Positions 51,687 to 62,286 of a stretch of 64,000 bases of DNA are shown here, piece after piece. Below the pieces are notes generated by a model. It saw only the letters and a program-made list of their open reading frames with translations, was not told the origin of the DNA and made no database searches. Source of the DNA: Bradyrhizobium iriomotense (GTDB lineage Bacteria; Pseudomonadota; Alphaproteobacteria; Rhizobiales; Xanthobacteraceae); NCBI RefSeq assembly GCF_018129405.1, contig NZ_JAFCLP010000011.1:124001-188000 (forward strand), in the 5' to 3' direction. Every line of letters begins with the position of its first letter. Within the stretch, counting starts at the first letter, position 1. The position numbers were made by a program, and so were the translations under genes.

Positions 51687-52760
51687 TTACGCGATCACCT
51701 GCGCGACGGGTCGGCGCAATGATCTCGGCAGCTCCGGCCCTGCGCCGAAGCGCACCACGATATCTGGCAAGCGCCGGCCGAGACCGAGATAGGCCGCAAG
51801 TTGGCGGCGCAGGCTGGGAATCTCGACCGGCTGGTTGACGAAGGCGTATTTGAGGCCGAGCGCCGTCGCCTGCAGCGCGAAGCGCTGGCAGGCGCGCCCG
51901 ACTTCGACCCAATGCGCCCAGTCGTCATGCTCGGCGACGAACACCGCAAGGCCGGCGGAGCTCTCGATAGAGGCGCGATACTTGTCGTTCTCGCGGCGTT
52001 CCGTGAACACGAATGGCAGCAACGGTCGCGCCAGCCACCGCGGCAGGGGCGGATTGCCTGATGCACCCGAGAACAGACCATCCATCGTCGCGACCGCCTC
52101 GCCCTCGTTGAAGCGCATCCAGGCTTTGAGCTCCTCCATGAACTTCGGATCCCGCATCTGCATCGTGTTGCCTTCGACGACGTAGTCACTGATGCGCTGC
52201 ATTTGCTGACGGTCGGTCACGAGCAAGACCGCAACTCCTTCGCCGGTGCCGGCCTGCTCGAGGCTGCGAAGCAGATCGTTCGAGACGGGGCGGCCATCAT
52301 AGGCCGCACGCGTCGACTGCCGGTTCGGTATCGCGGCGAACAGGGCCGACACCTGCGCAGTCGCGCGCTCGAGATCCGCGACGACCGCATCGGCTTCAAT
52401 CCGCAACGTCGACCTCAAGCCCGAGGCAGCCGCCGCATGCGTGAGATTCTCGGCTGCACATCCGAGACTGACATACAGGTGGTGATCATCGGGGTCGACC
52501 GCAGGACAGCGGCGCGAGACGTCGGGTGCAATGACGATGCTTGCCGGACTGAGCGTGAAACGCCAGGGCTGGGTGTTGTGGCTGTTGGCGGCGAGGGTCG
52601 CGTAACGTACGATGCCATGGATGCCCTCATCTGGACGCAGCGGCGCCCACGCGGTGCGCACCGCGTCCGCGTAAGTCACGGCCGTAGCCGCATGCGATCC
52701 GTGCGGAGACATGACGGCGGCACACGCCAGCCCTGCCACGACGCTGCGCCGATTGACCAT
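51687..52760 (-). CDS. Exported nitroreductase-like protein (Acg family)
   Basis: The 357-residue protein has a twin-arginine-like N-terminus (MVNRRSVVAGLACAAVMS) and then a nitroreductase-type fold with two repeats. The flavin-site segment is YATLAANSHNTQPWRF; QRFALQATALGLKYAFVNQPVEI and the LRRQLAAYLGLG end follow. The layout recalls the Acg/Rv3131 group of nitroreductase homologues, some of which bind but do not reduce flavin. I chose ATG 52760 because it gives the Tat-type signal; GGAGG lies about eleven bases upstream. It is convergent with the reductase gene (25 bp). Confidence 0.75.
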   Translation of the reverse strand: MVNRRSVVAGLACAAVMSPHGSHAATAVTYADAVRTAWAPLRPDEGIHGIVRYATLAANSHNTQPWRFTLSPASIVIAPDVSRRCPAVDPDDHHLYVSLGCAAENLTHAAAASGLRSTLRIEADAVVADLERATAQVSALFAAIPNRQSTRAAYDGRPVSNDLLRSLEQAGTGEGVAVLLVTDRQQMQRISDYVVEGNTMQMRDPKFMEELKAWMRFNEGEAVATMDGLFSGASGNPPLPRWLARPLLPFVFTERRENDKYRASIESSAGLAVFVAEHDDWAHWVEVGRACQRFALQATALGLKYAFVNQPVEIPSLRRQLAAYLGLGRRLPDIVVRFGAGPELPRSLRRPVAQVIA

Positions 52761-52833
52761 GACAGCCGATGCCTCCACGACGAGCCGAGACTGCGATGGA
52801 CGACGCGCCTCCGCCATGACATCCCGCAAGCCT

Positions 52834-53418
52834 TCACGCACTCAGGAATGATTGAAGCCAGATCAGGCCGGTGACGGCGACGAGCGTGACCGCGCCGGTT
52901 CGACTGATCAGCTCGGGACGCCCGAGACGACGGGCACCGCGGCCCAGCGTGGCGCCCAGCGTCACCCAGGCCGCTCCCGCCAGGACGATCAGAAGCGCAA
53001 TCACACCGAGCCGGGGCAACAGCCCGGACAGTCCGGCCTGAAGCGGCAGCAGCAGGAAAGCGAACACCATCGCCTTCGGATTGAGCAGCGTGGTGAGCAG
53101 CACCTGGCGGAACGTCACCACCGCGCCGTGGCGCAGTTCGCGCGCGTTGACGCGCCAGAGCATGACGGCAAGACCGAGGATGTAGACGCTGACGGCGATG
53201 CGGAGCACGAGAGCCGCAAGCGGGATGTCGCTCACGATCGGTTCAAGCGCCAGCCGCAGCAGCGCGATCGCCGCGAGATAGCCGCACACCTCCGCCGCCA
53301 GCAGATGCAGCGAGCGCGCAATGCCGATCCCTGCCCCCGATGTCGCAAGCAAGGTGTTGGTCGGTCCCGGCATGGCGAGAAGAAAACAGGTCGCCGTGAA
53401 GAAGGTCAGAGAGTTCAT
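52834..53418 (-). CDS. LysE-family exporter
   Basis: The 194-residue protein has five to six membrane helices and the LysE/RhtB signature near the start (FLLAMPGPTNTLLATSGAGIG) and LLTTLLNPKAMVFAFLLLP in the middle. Members pump out amino acids or small metabolites. I chose ATG 53418 with GAGG just upstream; longer in-frame starts give a soluble leader. It is followed after 73 bp by the nitroreductase-like gene on the same strand, so the two may be cotranscribed. Confidence 0.85.
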   Translation of the reverse strand: MNSLTFFTATCFLLAMPGPTNTLLATSGAGIGIARSLHLLAAEVCGYLAAIALLRLALEPIVSDIPLAALVLRIAVSVYILGLAVMLWRVNARELRHGAVVTFRQVLLTTLLNPKAMVFAFLLLPLQAGLSGLLPRLGVIALLIVLAGAAWVTLGATLGRGARRLGRPELISRTGAVTLVAVTGLIWLQSFLSA

Positions 53419-53938
53419 GCCCTCGCCTAGCAGGCGACGCGCCGGCAGGCCTTGATCTGGGTCATGCGATGATGGGGCGTCCCTCTCGTCCCGCGACTGA
53501 CTGTTCCCGGTGTGATGCAGCAGCAACGCGGCGCGATGTCCTGGTCTGCCGCTCCTCATCACGCAAACGTGTCGCCTCACGCGGCGCGAGCGCCCGCACC
53601 GCAGATATCACGACTGCGTGACGAGAATGCGTGTCGCGCCTCCTCTCCGGGCGCTGCGCGGCGGCGAAATGGCCGCGCTTGGGGGCGAATTGAGCCGGGC
53701 CGCTCGCGTTTCACGTTTGCAAGCCACCTCGCAGGCGACCGTGACCGCCATGCCTGATCCCGCAATTGCGCAAGTGCTGCATGCGTGCATGGCGGGCCCG
53801 GCTTGTTGTTTGGCAAAAAGGAGAAAGATAGCTTTGTGAGTAAGTCATTATCTTCACAACCAGCAACTCGCCGCCACTCCCGGGCACCGGACTGCGATGC
53901 CGGCGTCCGGGACCGGACGACAACAACAAGAAAAGACG
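53419..53938. other. Intergenic region, nothing certain
   Basis: About 520 bp lie between divergent genes. A plus-strand frame at 53618-53839 (73 codons) has no signature and I do not support it. An imperfect palindrome GTGAGTAAG...CTTCAC (about 53836-53857) stands out as AT-richer than its surroundings and may be a regulatory site for the gene at 53939. Confidence 0.4.
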
Positions 53939-54757
53939 ATGGACCAGGCGATGCTGAGCGTCGTCCGCGCGGTGGAAGCGGGCGCGACGACGATGAAGGG
54001 CGTGATCGACGCCACCGGGCTCTCGCGTCTCAAGATCGAACGTGCGCTGACCGCGCTGGAGAAGCAGAAGCTGCTGGTCCGCGACGGCCAGGGCTTTCGT
54101 GCGACCGGCCTGCCGAAGACGGCGCGGCCCGCCCGGCAATGCGGCTCGTGCAACGCCTGCTGCGACATCCTTGAGGTCGCCGGCGTCGACAAGCCGGTCA
54201 ACCAGCTGTGCCGGCATTGGCAGGCCGGTACGGGATGCACCATCTACGAGCGCCGTCCGCAGATGTGCCGGTCGTTCGTCTGCGCCTGGCTGCAGGGCCA
54301 TCTCGACGACGACTGGTTCCCGGCGAAGTCGGGCATCGTGGTGCATTTCAGCCAGGACGCCGTCAACGTCACCGTCGACGACGATTGTCCCGACCGTTGG
54401 TGCGAGGAGCCCTATTTCAGCAAGCTCGCCGAATGGTCGCTGAACGGGATCAGGCGGATTGGAAATCGCGGCTATGCGACCCTGATCGTCTCTGGCGCCG
54501 AGCGGTTCCTGCTGCTCGGACGGACCGTCGTGCCCGAGCCGACATTGTTCGGAACGGCCTTCCTGCCCCTCACGGCCGACACCTTCCGGTTCTGGCGGGC
54601 GAGATCGCCCGAGCATCTGCAGCGGCTGCACGCGCGCATCGCCGAGATCGAGCGGATCAGGCAGGAATTCGGCTCCTGCGCGATTCCCGCGAACGAGGAC
54701 GACGATCCGCAGGCGCCCTACCGGCCCGCACTGCTTCGGCTCTCGAATCACGCCTGA
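53939..54757 (+). CDS. Winged-helix/YkgJ-type cysteine-cluster fusion protein
   Basis: The 272-residue protein joins two modules. Residues 4-60 form a winged helix (MLSVVRAVEAGATTMKGVIDATGLSRLKIERALTAL, given in parts). Residues 68-118 carry the YkgJ (zinc/iron-chelating) pattern CGSCNACC with Cys68, 71, 74 and 75, then Cys91, Cys100 (GTGCTIY), Cys110 and Cys115 (RRPQMCRSFVC). The rest is alpha/beta with acidic residues. YkgJ domains are predicted to bind metal ions. The N-terminal helix could sense DNA, so the protein may be a metal-responsive regulator. The start at 53939 follows AAGAAAAG. It precedes the HerA-like gene by 105 bp. Confidence 0.75.
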   Translation: MDQAMLSVVRAVEAGATTMKGVIDATGLSRLKIERALTALEKQKLLVRDGQGFRATGLPKTARPARQCGSCNACCDILEVAGVDKPVNQLCRHWQAGTGCTIYERRPQMCRSFVCAWLQGHLDDDWFPAKSGIVVHFSQDAVNVTVDDDCPDRWCEEPYFSKLAEWSLNGIRRIGNRGYATLIVSGAERFLLLGRTVVPEPTLFGTAFLPLTADTFRFWRARSPEHLQRLHARIAEIERIRQEFGSCAIPANEDDDPQAPYRPALLRLSNHA

Positions 54758-54862
54758 ACGCCGCCGTGGGCAACGCGGCCTGATTCGCGCTGGACCGCTC
54801 GACGCGCCGCGGCGGGATTGATAAGCCCCTGTCCGCGGATGATGGGGACTTGAGTCGGGGAC

Positions 54863-56377
54863 ATGACGGTTGCGATCGAGATGGGGCAGACCACGGCAGG
54901 CGCCGCGGCGGCCATGGACCTCGAGGAACTCCTGGCGACCCGTCTCCTGGTGCAGGGCAATTCCGGCTCCGGCAAGTCGCATCTGCTGCGGCGGCTGCTG
55001 GAGCAGAGCGCGCCCTGGGTGCAGCAGGCCATCATCGATCCCGAAGGCGATTTCGTCACGCTGGCCGAACGCTTCGGCCATCTCGTGATCGACGCCGAGG
55101 ACCACACCGAGCGCGGCCTCCAGGTTGCCGGCGAGCGCGCACGGCTGCATCGCGTCTCCACCGTGCTCAATCTCGAAGGGCTTGACGCCGAGAACCAGAT
55201 GCGGCGCGCCGCTGCGTTCCTCGGCGGAATGTTCGATGTCGACCGCGACCATTGGTACCCGATGCTGGTGGTGGTGGACGAGGCGCAGCTGTTTGCGCCG
55301 GCGGTCGCGGGCGAAGTCTCGGACGAAGCGCGAAAACTCTCGCTCGGCGCCATGACCAATTTGATGTGCCGCGGCCGCAAGCGCGGGCTCGCCGGCATCA
55401 TCGCGACCCAGCGCCTTGCAAAACTCGCCAAGAACGTCGCGGCGGAAGCCTCGAACTTCCTGATGGGCCGCACCTTCCTCGACATCGACATGGCGCGCGC
55501 CGCCGATTTGCTCGGCATGGAGCGGCGGCAGGCGGAAGCCTTCCGCGATCTCGAGCGCGGCCAGTTCATGGCGCTGGGACCGGCCCTGTCGCGCCGTCCG
55601 CTGCGCCTGAACATCGGCCCGACCGCGACCTCCCCGCGCAATTCGACGCCGCGGCTGATGCCGCTGCCGGAGGCCACACTTGAAGACGCCCGCGCGGTTA
55701 TCCTGGCCGCGCCGCCGCCCGACGCCAGCCGGCCGCAGCGCCGGCCGGCGCCGGATCTGCTCGAACAGCTTCGCGCCGCGAAGGCGGCTGCTGTGCCGGA
55801 AGCGCGCGCAGAGCCGATCGAGCTGCCGGTCAGCGCCGAAGAGCTCGCCGAGCGGCGCGAGCGCGTCGATCGGACGCTGCGGGCCGTGCTCGCCGAGCCC
55901 GACGCCGGCTTCCGCGCCATCGGCGTGCTGTATCAGGAATTCGTGGTCCGTTGCCGCATCGAGGGCCTCGGCGCAGCGGTGCCCGATCTCAACGAATTCC
56001 GCCGCATGCTGACGCACGCGCGCGCCGGCCTCGGCACCGATCTTGCCGAGGACGACGCCTGGCAGGACGTGTCGCTGCGCGCCTCGATCCTGCCCGACGA
56101 CATGCAGGGCGTGTTCATGATGATCGCGCGCGCGGCCAAGGAAGGCTGGCCCTGCCCCGGCGATGCCGCGATCGCCCGCGCCTATGGCTCCCACTCGCTG
56201 CGCCGCGCGCAGCGCCTGCTCGGCTACATGGAGGAGCAGGGCCTGATCGTCGTCCAGCTCGACGGCGGCGGGCGCAGGATCGTGACGCTGGTGGAGCTCG
56301 CCTGGGCGACCGCACCGGGCGATCCCAATGGCGACGATCTGCCGGCGGAGACGGTGCAGAGCGCAGCTTCTGCTTGA
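54863..56377 (+). CDS. HerA-like ATPase
   Basis: The 504-residue protein carries Walker A GNSGSGKS (32-39) after RLLVQ, the HerA/FtsK-type IIDPEGDF motif (58-65) and Walker B LVVVDEAQ (135-142). A later arginine-rich stretch, MCRGRKRGLAGIIATQRLAKL, suits a conserved HerA sensor. The C-terminal half (about 330-504) is Pro/Ala-rich, then helical, with SLRRAQRLLGYMEEQGLIVVQ resembling a winged helix. HerA-type proteins translocate DNA, often with NurA in archaea; some bacterial relatives are defence components. GGGGAC precedes the ATG. It shares direction with the cysteine-cluster gene. Confidence 0.78.
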   Translation: MTVAIEMGQTTAGAAAAMDLEELLATRLLVQGNSGSGKSHLLRRLLEQSAPWVQQAIIDPEGDFVTLAERFGHLVIDAEDHTERGLQVAGERARLHRVSTVLNLEGLDAENQMRRAAAFLGGMFDVDRDHWYPMLVVVDEAQLFAPAVAGEVSDEARKLSLGAMTNLMCRGRKRGLAGIIATQRLAKLAKNVAAEASNFLMGRTFLDIDMARAADLLGMERRQAEAFRDLERGQFMALGPALSRRPLRLNIGPTATSPRNSTPRLMPLPEATLEDARAVILAAPPPDASRPQRRPAPDLLEQLRAAKAAAVPEARAEPIELPVSAEELAERRERVDRTLRAVLAEPDAGFRAIGVLYQEFVVRCRIEGLGAAVPDLNEFRRMLTHARAGLGTDLAEDDAWQDVSLRASILPDDMQGVFMMIARAAKEGWPCPGDAAIARAYGSHSLRRAQRLLGYMEEQGLIVVQLDGGGRRIVTLVELAWATAPGDPNGDDLPAETVQSAASA

Positions 56378-56381
56378 AACG

Positions 56382-57118
56382 CTACGCGGCCTCGGAGCCG
56401 CCGAGATAGGCGTCGCGCACCCGTGGATCGTCCTTCAGCGCGCGCGCCGGGCCCGACAGCACGATCTTGCCGGTCTGCAGCACATAGGCCTCGTGCGCGA
56501 TCTCCAGCGCGAGGCTGGCGTTCTGCTCGACCATGAAGACCGAGACGCCTTCCTGGTTGATGGTGCGGATCAGCTCCAGCACGCGGTCGACATAGAGCGG
56601 CGACAGGCCCATGGTCGGCTCGTCCATCACGATCATCCTTGGACGGCTCATCAGGGCGCGCGCCATCGCCACCATCTGCTGCTCGCCGCCGGACAAGGAG
56701 CCTGCGCGCTGCGACAGCCGCTGGCCGAGTTTCGGGAACAGCGTCAGCATCCTGTCGAGATCCTGCGCGACGGCGTCGCGGTCGTTGCGCACGAAGGCGC
56801 CCATCAGGATGTTCTCGCGCACGCTCATGTCGGCGAACAGCCGCCGTGCCTCCGGCACCGAGGCGATGCCGCGGCGGACGATCTGCGGCGTGGCGAGTCC
56901 GATCAGCGAGGCGCCGTCGAACGTCACCTCGCCCGAGCGCGGCTTCACCAGACCCAAAATGATCTTCATCGTCGTCGACTTGCCGCTGGCATTGCCGCCG
57001 AGCAGGCAGACGATGTGGCCGCGCGCGACCGTGATCGAGAGATCAAAATGCACCTGGGCCTGGCCGTAGAAGGTGTTGACGCCAGACAGCGCCAGCAGCG
57101 GTTCGGGGACGCTCGTCG

Positions 57119-57122
<4 letters not shown>
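56382..57122 (-). CDS. livF: Branched-chain-amino-acid-type ABC transporter ATP-binding protein LivF
   Basis: The 246-residue ATPase has Walker A GGNASGKST, the ABC signature SLSGGEQQMVAMARAL and Walker B RMIVMDEPTMGLSPL, with the LivF-type start MTTSVPEPLLALSGVNTFYGQAQV. It is a cytoplasmic subunit energising uptake. It overlaps livG by four bases and is the last gene of the transporter operon. It is convergent with the HerA-like gene with only four bases between. Confidence 0.95.
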
Positions 57123-57966
<844 letters not shown>

Positions 57967-57967
<1 letters not shown>

Positions 57968-59790
57968 CAGATCGTTCCCAACAGGCCCTGCGGCCTGAAC
58001 CGCACCAGCAAGAGCAGCACGATGCCGTAGATCAGGATGCGATACTCCGCCGCGATCCGGAAGACTTCGGGCAGGCCGACCAACGCCACCGACCCCAGAA
58101 TCGCGCCGACGACATTGCCGAGGCCGCCGAGGATGACGACCGTCAGCGCCAGGATGGATTGCTGCGTGTTGAAGGTCTCGTGATTGATGTAGGAGTAAAG
58201 ATGCGCGGCGATGCCGCCGCTGACGCCGGCAGCAAAACCGCCGAAGATGAAGGCCAGCGACTTGTAGCGGTTCAGGCTGAGGCCATAGGCGCGCGCGGCG
58301 ATATCGTCGTCTCTGATAGCGCGGAAGCTGCGGCCGAGATGCGACGTGAGCAGCCTCCCCTGGAGCAGCGCCAGCACGACCATCACCGCAAAGCTGAACC
58401 AGTAGACCGAGGACGGGCTGATCAGGTCATAGCCAAACAGCGACAGCGGCGGGATGCCGGAGATGCCGATCGGACCGCGCGTGACGCCCTCCCAGTTCAG
58501 GATCACCAGCGACACGATCTCGCCGATGGCGAGGGTAGCGATCGAAACATAGTGTCCGCGCAGGCGGAAGGACGGCGAGATCAGCAGCGTGCCGAGCGCA
58601 GCGCTCATCAGGCCGCCGCCGATCACGGCAAGGCCGACCGGGACGGAGAGCGTCAGTGACAGCAGCGCGGACGTATAGGCGCCGATCGCGAGCAGTGCGG
58701 CGTGTCCGAGCGAGACCTGCCCCACCGTGCCCGCAACCAGCGTGAGACTGAGCGCGAGCATGCCGAGCAGCCAGGCATTGATCAGGGTCTGCAGCACATA
58801 GAACGATACCGGGAAGAACGGCAGGACCGCGAAGATCGCGGCTGCGACAGCCAAGGCCCAGCGCGGAATCCGCACCGGGCGGCTCGGCGCGATGAAGGTT
58901 CCGGTGAGCGGCTCCGGCGGCGCCTGCCGCGCGCTGGCGAATAGGCCGTTCGGCCGCAGCACCAGCACGACGACGAGCAGCAGGAACGCGAACAGGTTGC
59001 GATAGCTGGTGCCGAATACGGCAACGCCGTAGCTCTCGACGAGGCCGAGCAACAGGCTGCCGATCACCGCGCCCGGCACGTTGCCGGCGCCGCCGACCAC
59101 TTCCGCGACGACGCCCTTCAGCGTCGCCTGCAGGCTCATCGCGGTGTCGATCTGATTATAGTACATGCCGACCAGCATGCCGGAGACGCCGCCGAGCGCG
59201 GCGGCAATGCCGAACACCGCCTGATTGACGCGGTTGACGTCGACGCCCATCTGCATCGCGGCATCGCGGTCCTGTGAGGCGGCACGCACGGCCCAGCCGA
59301 GCTTGCTGTAGCGCAGGAACACGAACAGCAAGAGCGCGCTGGTGATGCCGACGCCGGCGATGAGCAGATCGAGTGGACCGATCGTGCCGCCGCCGAGCTG
59401 GAAGCGAACGTCAGGCAGCTGGCTCGGCAGCGCGCGCGGATTGGGCGAGAAGGTCAGCATCACCAACTGGTCGAGCACGAAGCTGATGCCGATGGTCGCG
59501 AGCAGCGGCGCGATCCGCACCGAGTTCTGCAGCGGCCGCAGGCCAAACCGCTCGATGACCAGACCGACCACCGCGGCGGCCGCCGCGACCACGATGATGG
59601 TGAGCGGCAGCGGCGTATGCAGCTGCACCACCGCGACCCAGCCGATATAGGCGCCGACCAGATAGATCGAGCCTTGTGCGAAGTTGATCAGCCGACTGAC
59701 GCCGAAGATCAGCGCGAGCCCGACCGCAACGAGGGCGTAGACATTGCCGACGATCAGCCCGTTGATCGTGTAGTCGAGCCAGGAAGACAC
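57967..59790 (-). CDS. Fused LivH-LivM permease
   Basis: The 607-residue protein contains two membrane permeases in one chain. Residues 1 to about 290 match LivH (MSSWLDYTINGLIVGNVYALVAVGLALIFGVSRLINFAQGS). Residues from about 305 match LivM (NAWLLGMLALSLTLVAGTVGQVSLGHAALLAIGAY, then LGRSFRAIRDDDIAARAYGL). Most bacteria use two genes; a fused form removes the need for heteromer assembly. The start is GTG at 59790, and the motifs are split at a linker with ASARQAPPEPLTGTF. Confidence 0.92.
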
Positions 59791-59846
59791 GCTGATATCA
59801 CCGCGAAGAGAGGAAAGCGGCCGGAGCCCCCGCTCCGGCCATCAGG

Positions 59847-61004
59847 TCAGGTCGGCTTGCCGTCCCAGAGCGCGAACTGGCCCTTGCGCACGACGAGTTC
59901 GGCGTTCATGGCGCCCTTGACGCGGCGGCTCTCGACGTCGAACGTCGCCAGGCCGAAGATGACGCTCGAGACATCCTTCACCTTCGCGAAGGCGTCGCGG
60001 ATCGCGCGCCGGTCGGTGCCGCCGATCTTGACCACGGCGGCCGCCATGTTCATCGCGTCATAGGCATAGGCGTTGAAGGCGTCGGGCTCCTGCCCGCCAT
60101 ACTTGGCCTTGAAGCCCGTGATGAATTTCTTCACCTCGGGCCTGGGATCCTCAGGGAAATAGCGCGTGCCGAGATGGACGTCCTCGACCGCCTCGCCGCC
60201 GAGCTCCAGGAACTTCGGCGAGTAGACCGAGCTTGCCGCGCAGATCATCTGCTTCAGGCCGACCTGGCGGGCCTGGCGCGCGATCAGCGCGCCGTCGGAA
60301 TAATAGGAGATCAGGATCAGCCCATCCGGATTGGCATCGCGCACGCGCACCAGCGTGGAACGGAAGTCGCGCTCCTCCGCAATGTAGCCTTCAGTCACCG
60401 CGACCTCGGCGCCGTATTCCTTGGCGGCCTTGACGAAATAGTCGCGGCTGGTGCGGCCCCAATCGGTGTTGAGGTGCAGCACTGCGAGCTTCTTCAGGCC
60501 GAGGCGCTTGACGGCATAGGCCGCCAGCAGCGGCTGCTCGTCGGCCTGGCTTACAGACGTGCTCCACATGAAGTCGCCGCCCTTGGTGAAGTCAGGGTGC
60601 GAATTGGTGAAGCCGAACTGCACAAGGCCGCCGCGCTGGTAGATCGGCGAAGCCGCCATCGAGGCGGGGCTGGAGAAATCGCCAAGCTCCAAGGCGATCC
60701 GGGGGTCGGAGACGAACTTCTGCGCGATCGCCACAGACTGCCGCGGGTCGCTCTGGCTGTCCTCGAATTGATAGGCGAGCTTGCGGCCGTTGATGCCGCC
60801 GGCAGCCGTGATCTCGTCGAGCGCAAGGTCAAAACCCTGCTTCCACTGCGTGCCATATTGCGCATTCGGTCCCGTCAGGGGGCCGCTGACGCCGAGCAGG
60901 ATCGGCTCGGCGGATTGCGCGAAGGCGGCGCGCGAGAAGGTCGCGCCCGCCATCATCGCGGCGAGCGAGCCTTTGACCAGGGTACGACGATCGATGTTGC
61001 TCAT
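59847..61004 (-). CDS. ABC transporter periplasmic substrate-binding protein (LivK type)
   Basis: The 385-residue protein has a Tat-like leader (MSNIDRRTLVKGSLAAMMAGATF, cleavage near AFAQ), then a type I periplasmic-binding fold with ILLGVSGPLTGPNAQYGTQW and the end YAYDAMNMAAAVVK. I chose ATG 61004 (GGAG six bases upstream) over an upstream ATG that adds nine residues. It lies 56 bp before the fused permease gene. The ligand is probably not a branched-chain amino acid, given the flavin and CMD genes in the same operon, but it cannot be read from sequence. Confidence 0.9.
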   Translation of the reverse strand: MSNIDRRTLVKGSLAAMMAGATFSRAAFAQSAEPILLGVSGPLTGPNAQYGTQWKQGFDLALDEITAAGGINGRKLAYQFEDSQSDPRQSVAIAQKFVSDPRIALELGDFSSPASMAASPIYQRGGLVQFGFTNSHPDFTKGGDFMWSTSVSQADEQPLLAAYAVKRLGLKKLAVLHLNTDWGRTSRDYFVKAAKEYGAEVAVTEGYIAEERDFRSTLVRVRDANPDGLILISYYSDGALIARQARQVGLKQMICAASSVYSPKFLELGGEAVEDVHLGTRYFPEDPRPEVKKFITGFKAKYGGQEPDAFNAYAYDAMNMAAAVVKIGGTDRRAIRDAFAKVKDVSSVIFGLATFDVESRRVKGAMNAELVVRKGQFALWDGKPT

Positions 61005-61062
61005 GCACGGCTCCATCCACTTTAGTTGATACAAGCAGCAATTCTTGTGCCGGTGAGATTGC

Positions 61063-61638
61063 CTATTTCGAGGGCTCGCCGAGCGACAGCATCAGCCGGT
61101 TCGCCCAGTTGAAGAACGAGGCGCCGTTGATGACGTCGACGATCTCGGCGTCGTCGAGCCCGGCGCGGCGCAGCTCCGCGATATTGTCAGGACCGAACGC
61201 GATCGGCGTCTCGGCCAGTGCCACCGAGGCCTTGACGACGGCATTCCAGCGCGCGCCGAGATCGGCCCCGACGCCTTCGTCCAGCAGGCGCTGCACGTCC
61301 TCGCGGCGCTTGGAATAGGTGCTGGCGAAGCGCGCATGCACGGAGGCGCAATAGATGCAGCCGTTGTAGCGCGAGGTCGCAGCGGCAGCGAGCTCGCGCT
61401 CGGCGCGCGGCAGGCCGTCGGCGACGTTGTAGAAGATGTCCTTGTCGGTCTTGGTGCGGGCTTCCAGCACTTCGGGATCGCGCACCAAGAGACGAAAGTA
61501 TTCCGACTTGGCGCGGGCACGATCGACCAGGCCGGCGAAATGCCGCTCGGTCAGCTCGGCCTCGGGCAGCGGATCGATCCACGAGACCCAGCCGAGTTCG
61601 TCCTGGGTGAACACGACGGGCGGATTGACGGTGCTCAT
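61063..61638 (-). CDS. AhpD/CMD-type protein (Avi_7169-like family)
   Basis: The 191-residue protein belongs to the carboxymuconolactone decarboxylase/AhpD superfamily. The catalytic-type motif is Cys94-Ile-Tyr-Cys97, with His101 in the following helix (NGCIYCASVHARF). It has the N-terminal QDELGWVSWIDPLPEAE of the family that neighbours LLM flavin enzymes. Such proteins are alkylhydroperoxidase-like redox enzymes. GGAGG lies seven bases before the ATG. It precedes the transporter genes by about 60 bp. Confidence 0.85.
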   Translation of the reverse strand: MSTVNPPVVFTQDELGWVSWIDPLPEAELTERHFAGLVDRARAKSEYFRLLVRDPEVLEARTKTDKDIFYNVADGLPRAERELAAAATSRYNGCIYCASVHARFASTYSKRREDVQRLLDEGVGADLGARWNAVVKASVALAETPIAFGPDNIAELRRAGLDDAEIVDVINGASFFNWANRLMLSLGEPSK

Positions 61639-61649
61639 GATGCAACCTC

Positions 61650-62252
61650 CTACGCGCTTGCCGCTGCGAGCGTGCGCAAGCCGCTGACGACGCGGACCTG
61701 GAACGACAGGAACGCAACGAGCTGGGAAAACGTGACGATGCCGGTGGTCGACCAGCCGGCCGCCAGCAGCGCCTTCATGTCGGCGGATGCGGCATCGCGC
61801 GGGCGGAAAACCAGCAGATGCGCATGTTCAAGCGCCGCAACCAGCCGGGCGCCAAGCTCGGGCCTGCGCTCGGCACTCACGCGGTAGATCAAGCCAGCCT
61901 TGTTCTCGACCGACAACGGTCCGGCCGGAAAGGCGCCATAGGGCCCCGATGTCTTGCCGCGCTCGATCTCGGACTTGATCGCCTCGACCAGCGCGGCTCC
62001 ATCCGCATTCGCTGCGAGCTTCTCGCGATAGAAGGCGGCGACGGGGGACTCGCCATGGAGCCACGTGACGAAGGCCGCGACCGCGGAGCGTTCGGCAAGC
62101 GAAAAATCGCCGGCGTCGATCGGCTCGAACAGCGAGAGATAGCTCTTCTGCGCGTTCTCGCGCGCCTGCAGACGGCGCGCGCGGATGGCGTCCAGGGTGG
62201 AGCCGGGCTCGATCCCGGCGAGCGTGTCGATAATATCCTTTGGTGCCATCAT
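61650..62252 (-). CDS. CMD-domain protein (Avi_7170-like family)
   Basis: The 200-residue protein has CMD-type helices (SLAERSAVAAFVTWLHGESPVAAFY and AGWSTTGIVTFSQLVAFLSFQVRVVSGL in parts) but lacks the CxxC motif of its neighbour. It always appears with the Avi_7169-type protein and a luciferase-like monooxygenase, from memory of the TIGRFAM families, so the two CMD proteins probably act together. The gene begins with two ATG codons (62252 and 62249); GAGG lies a few bases upstream. Confidence 0.8.
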   Translation of the reverse strand: MMAPKDIIDTLAGIEPGSTLDAIRARRLQARENAQKSYLSLFEPIDAGDFSLAERSAVAAFVTWLHGESPVAAFYREKLAANADGAALVEAIKSEIERGKTSGPYGAFPAGPLSVENKAGLIYRVSAERRPELGARLVAALEHAHLLVFRPRDAASADMKALLAAGWSTTGIVTFSQLVAFLSFQVRVVSGLRTLAAASA

Positions 62253-62286
62253 TCAGCCTCGTGCAACGCGATCACATTCATCCCGG

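Noticed and set aside
53618-53839. 73-codon plus-strand gene before the cysteine-cluster gene
   Set aside because: There is no convincing start context, domain or codon bias. It overlaps the presumed promoter.
53711-56194. Very long minus-strand reading frame (827 codons)
   Set aside because: It is antisense to the cysteine-cluster and HerA-like genes. Its product is His/Arg/Gly-rich with no domain and is a GC-rich shadow.
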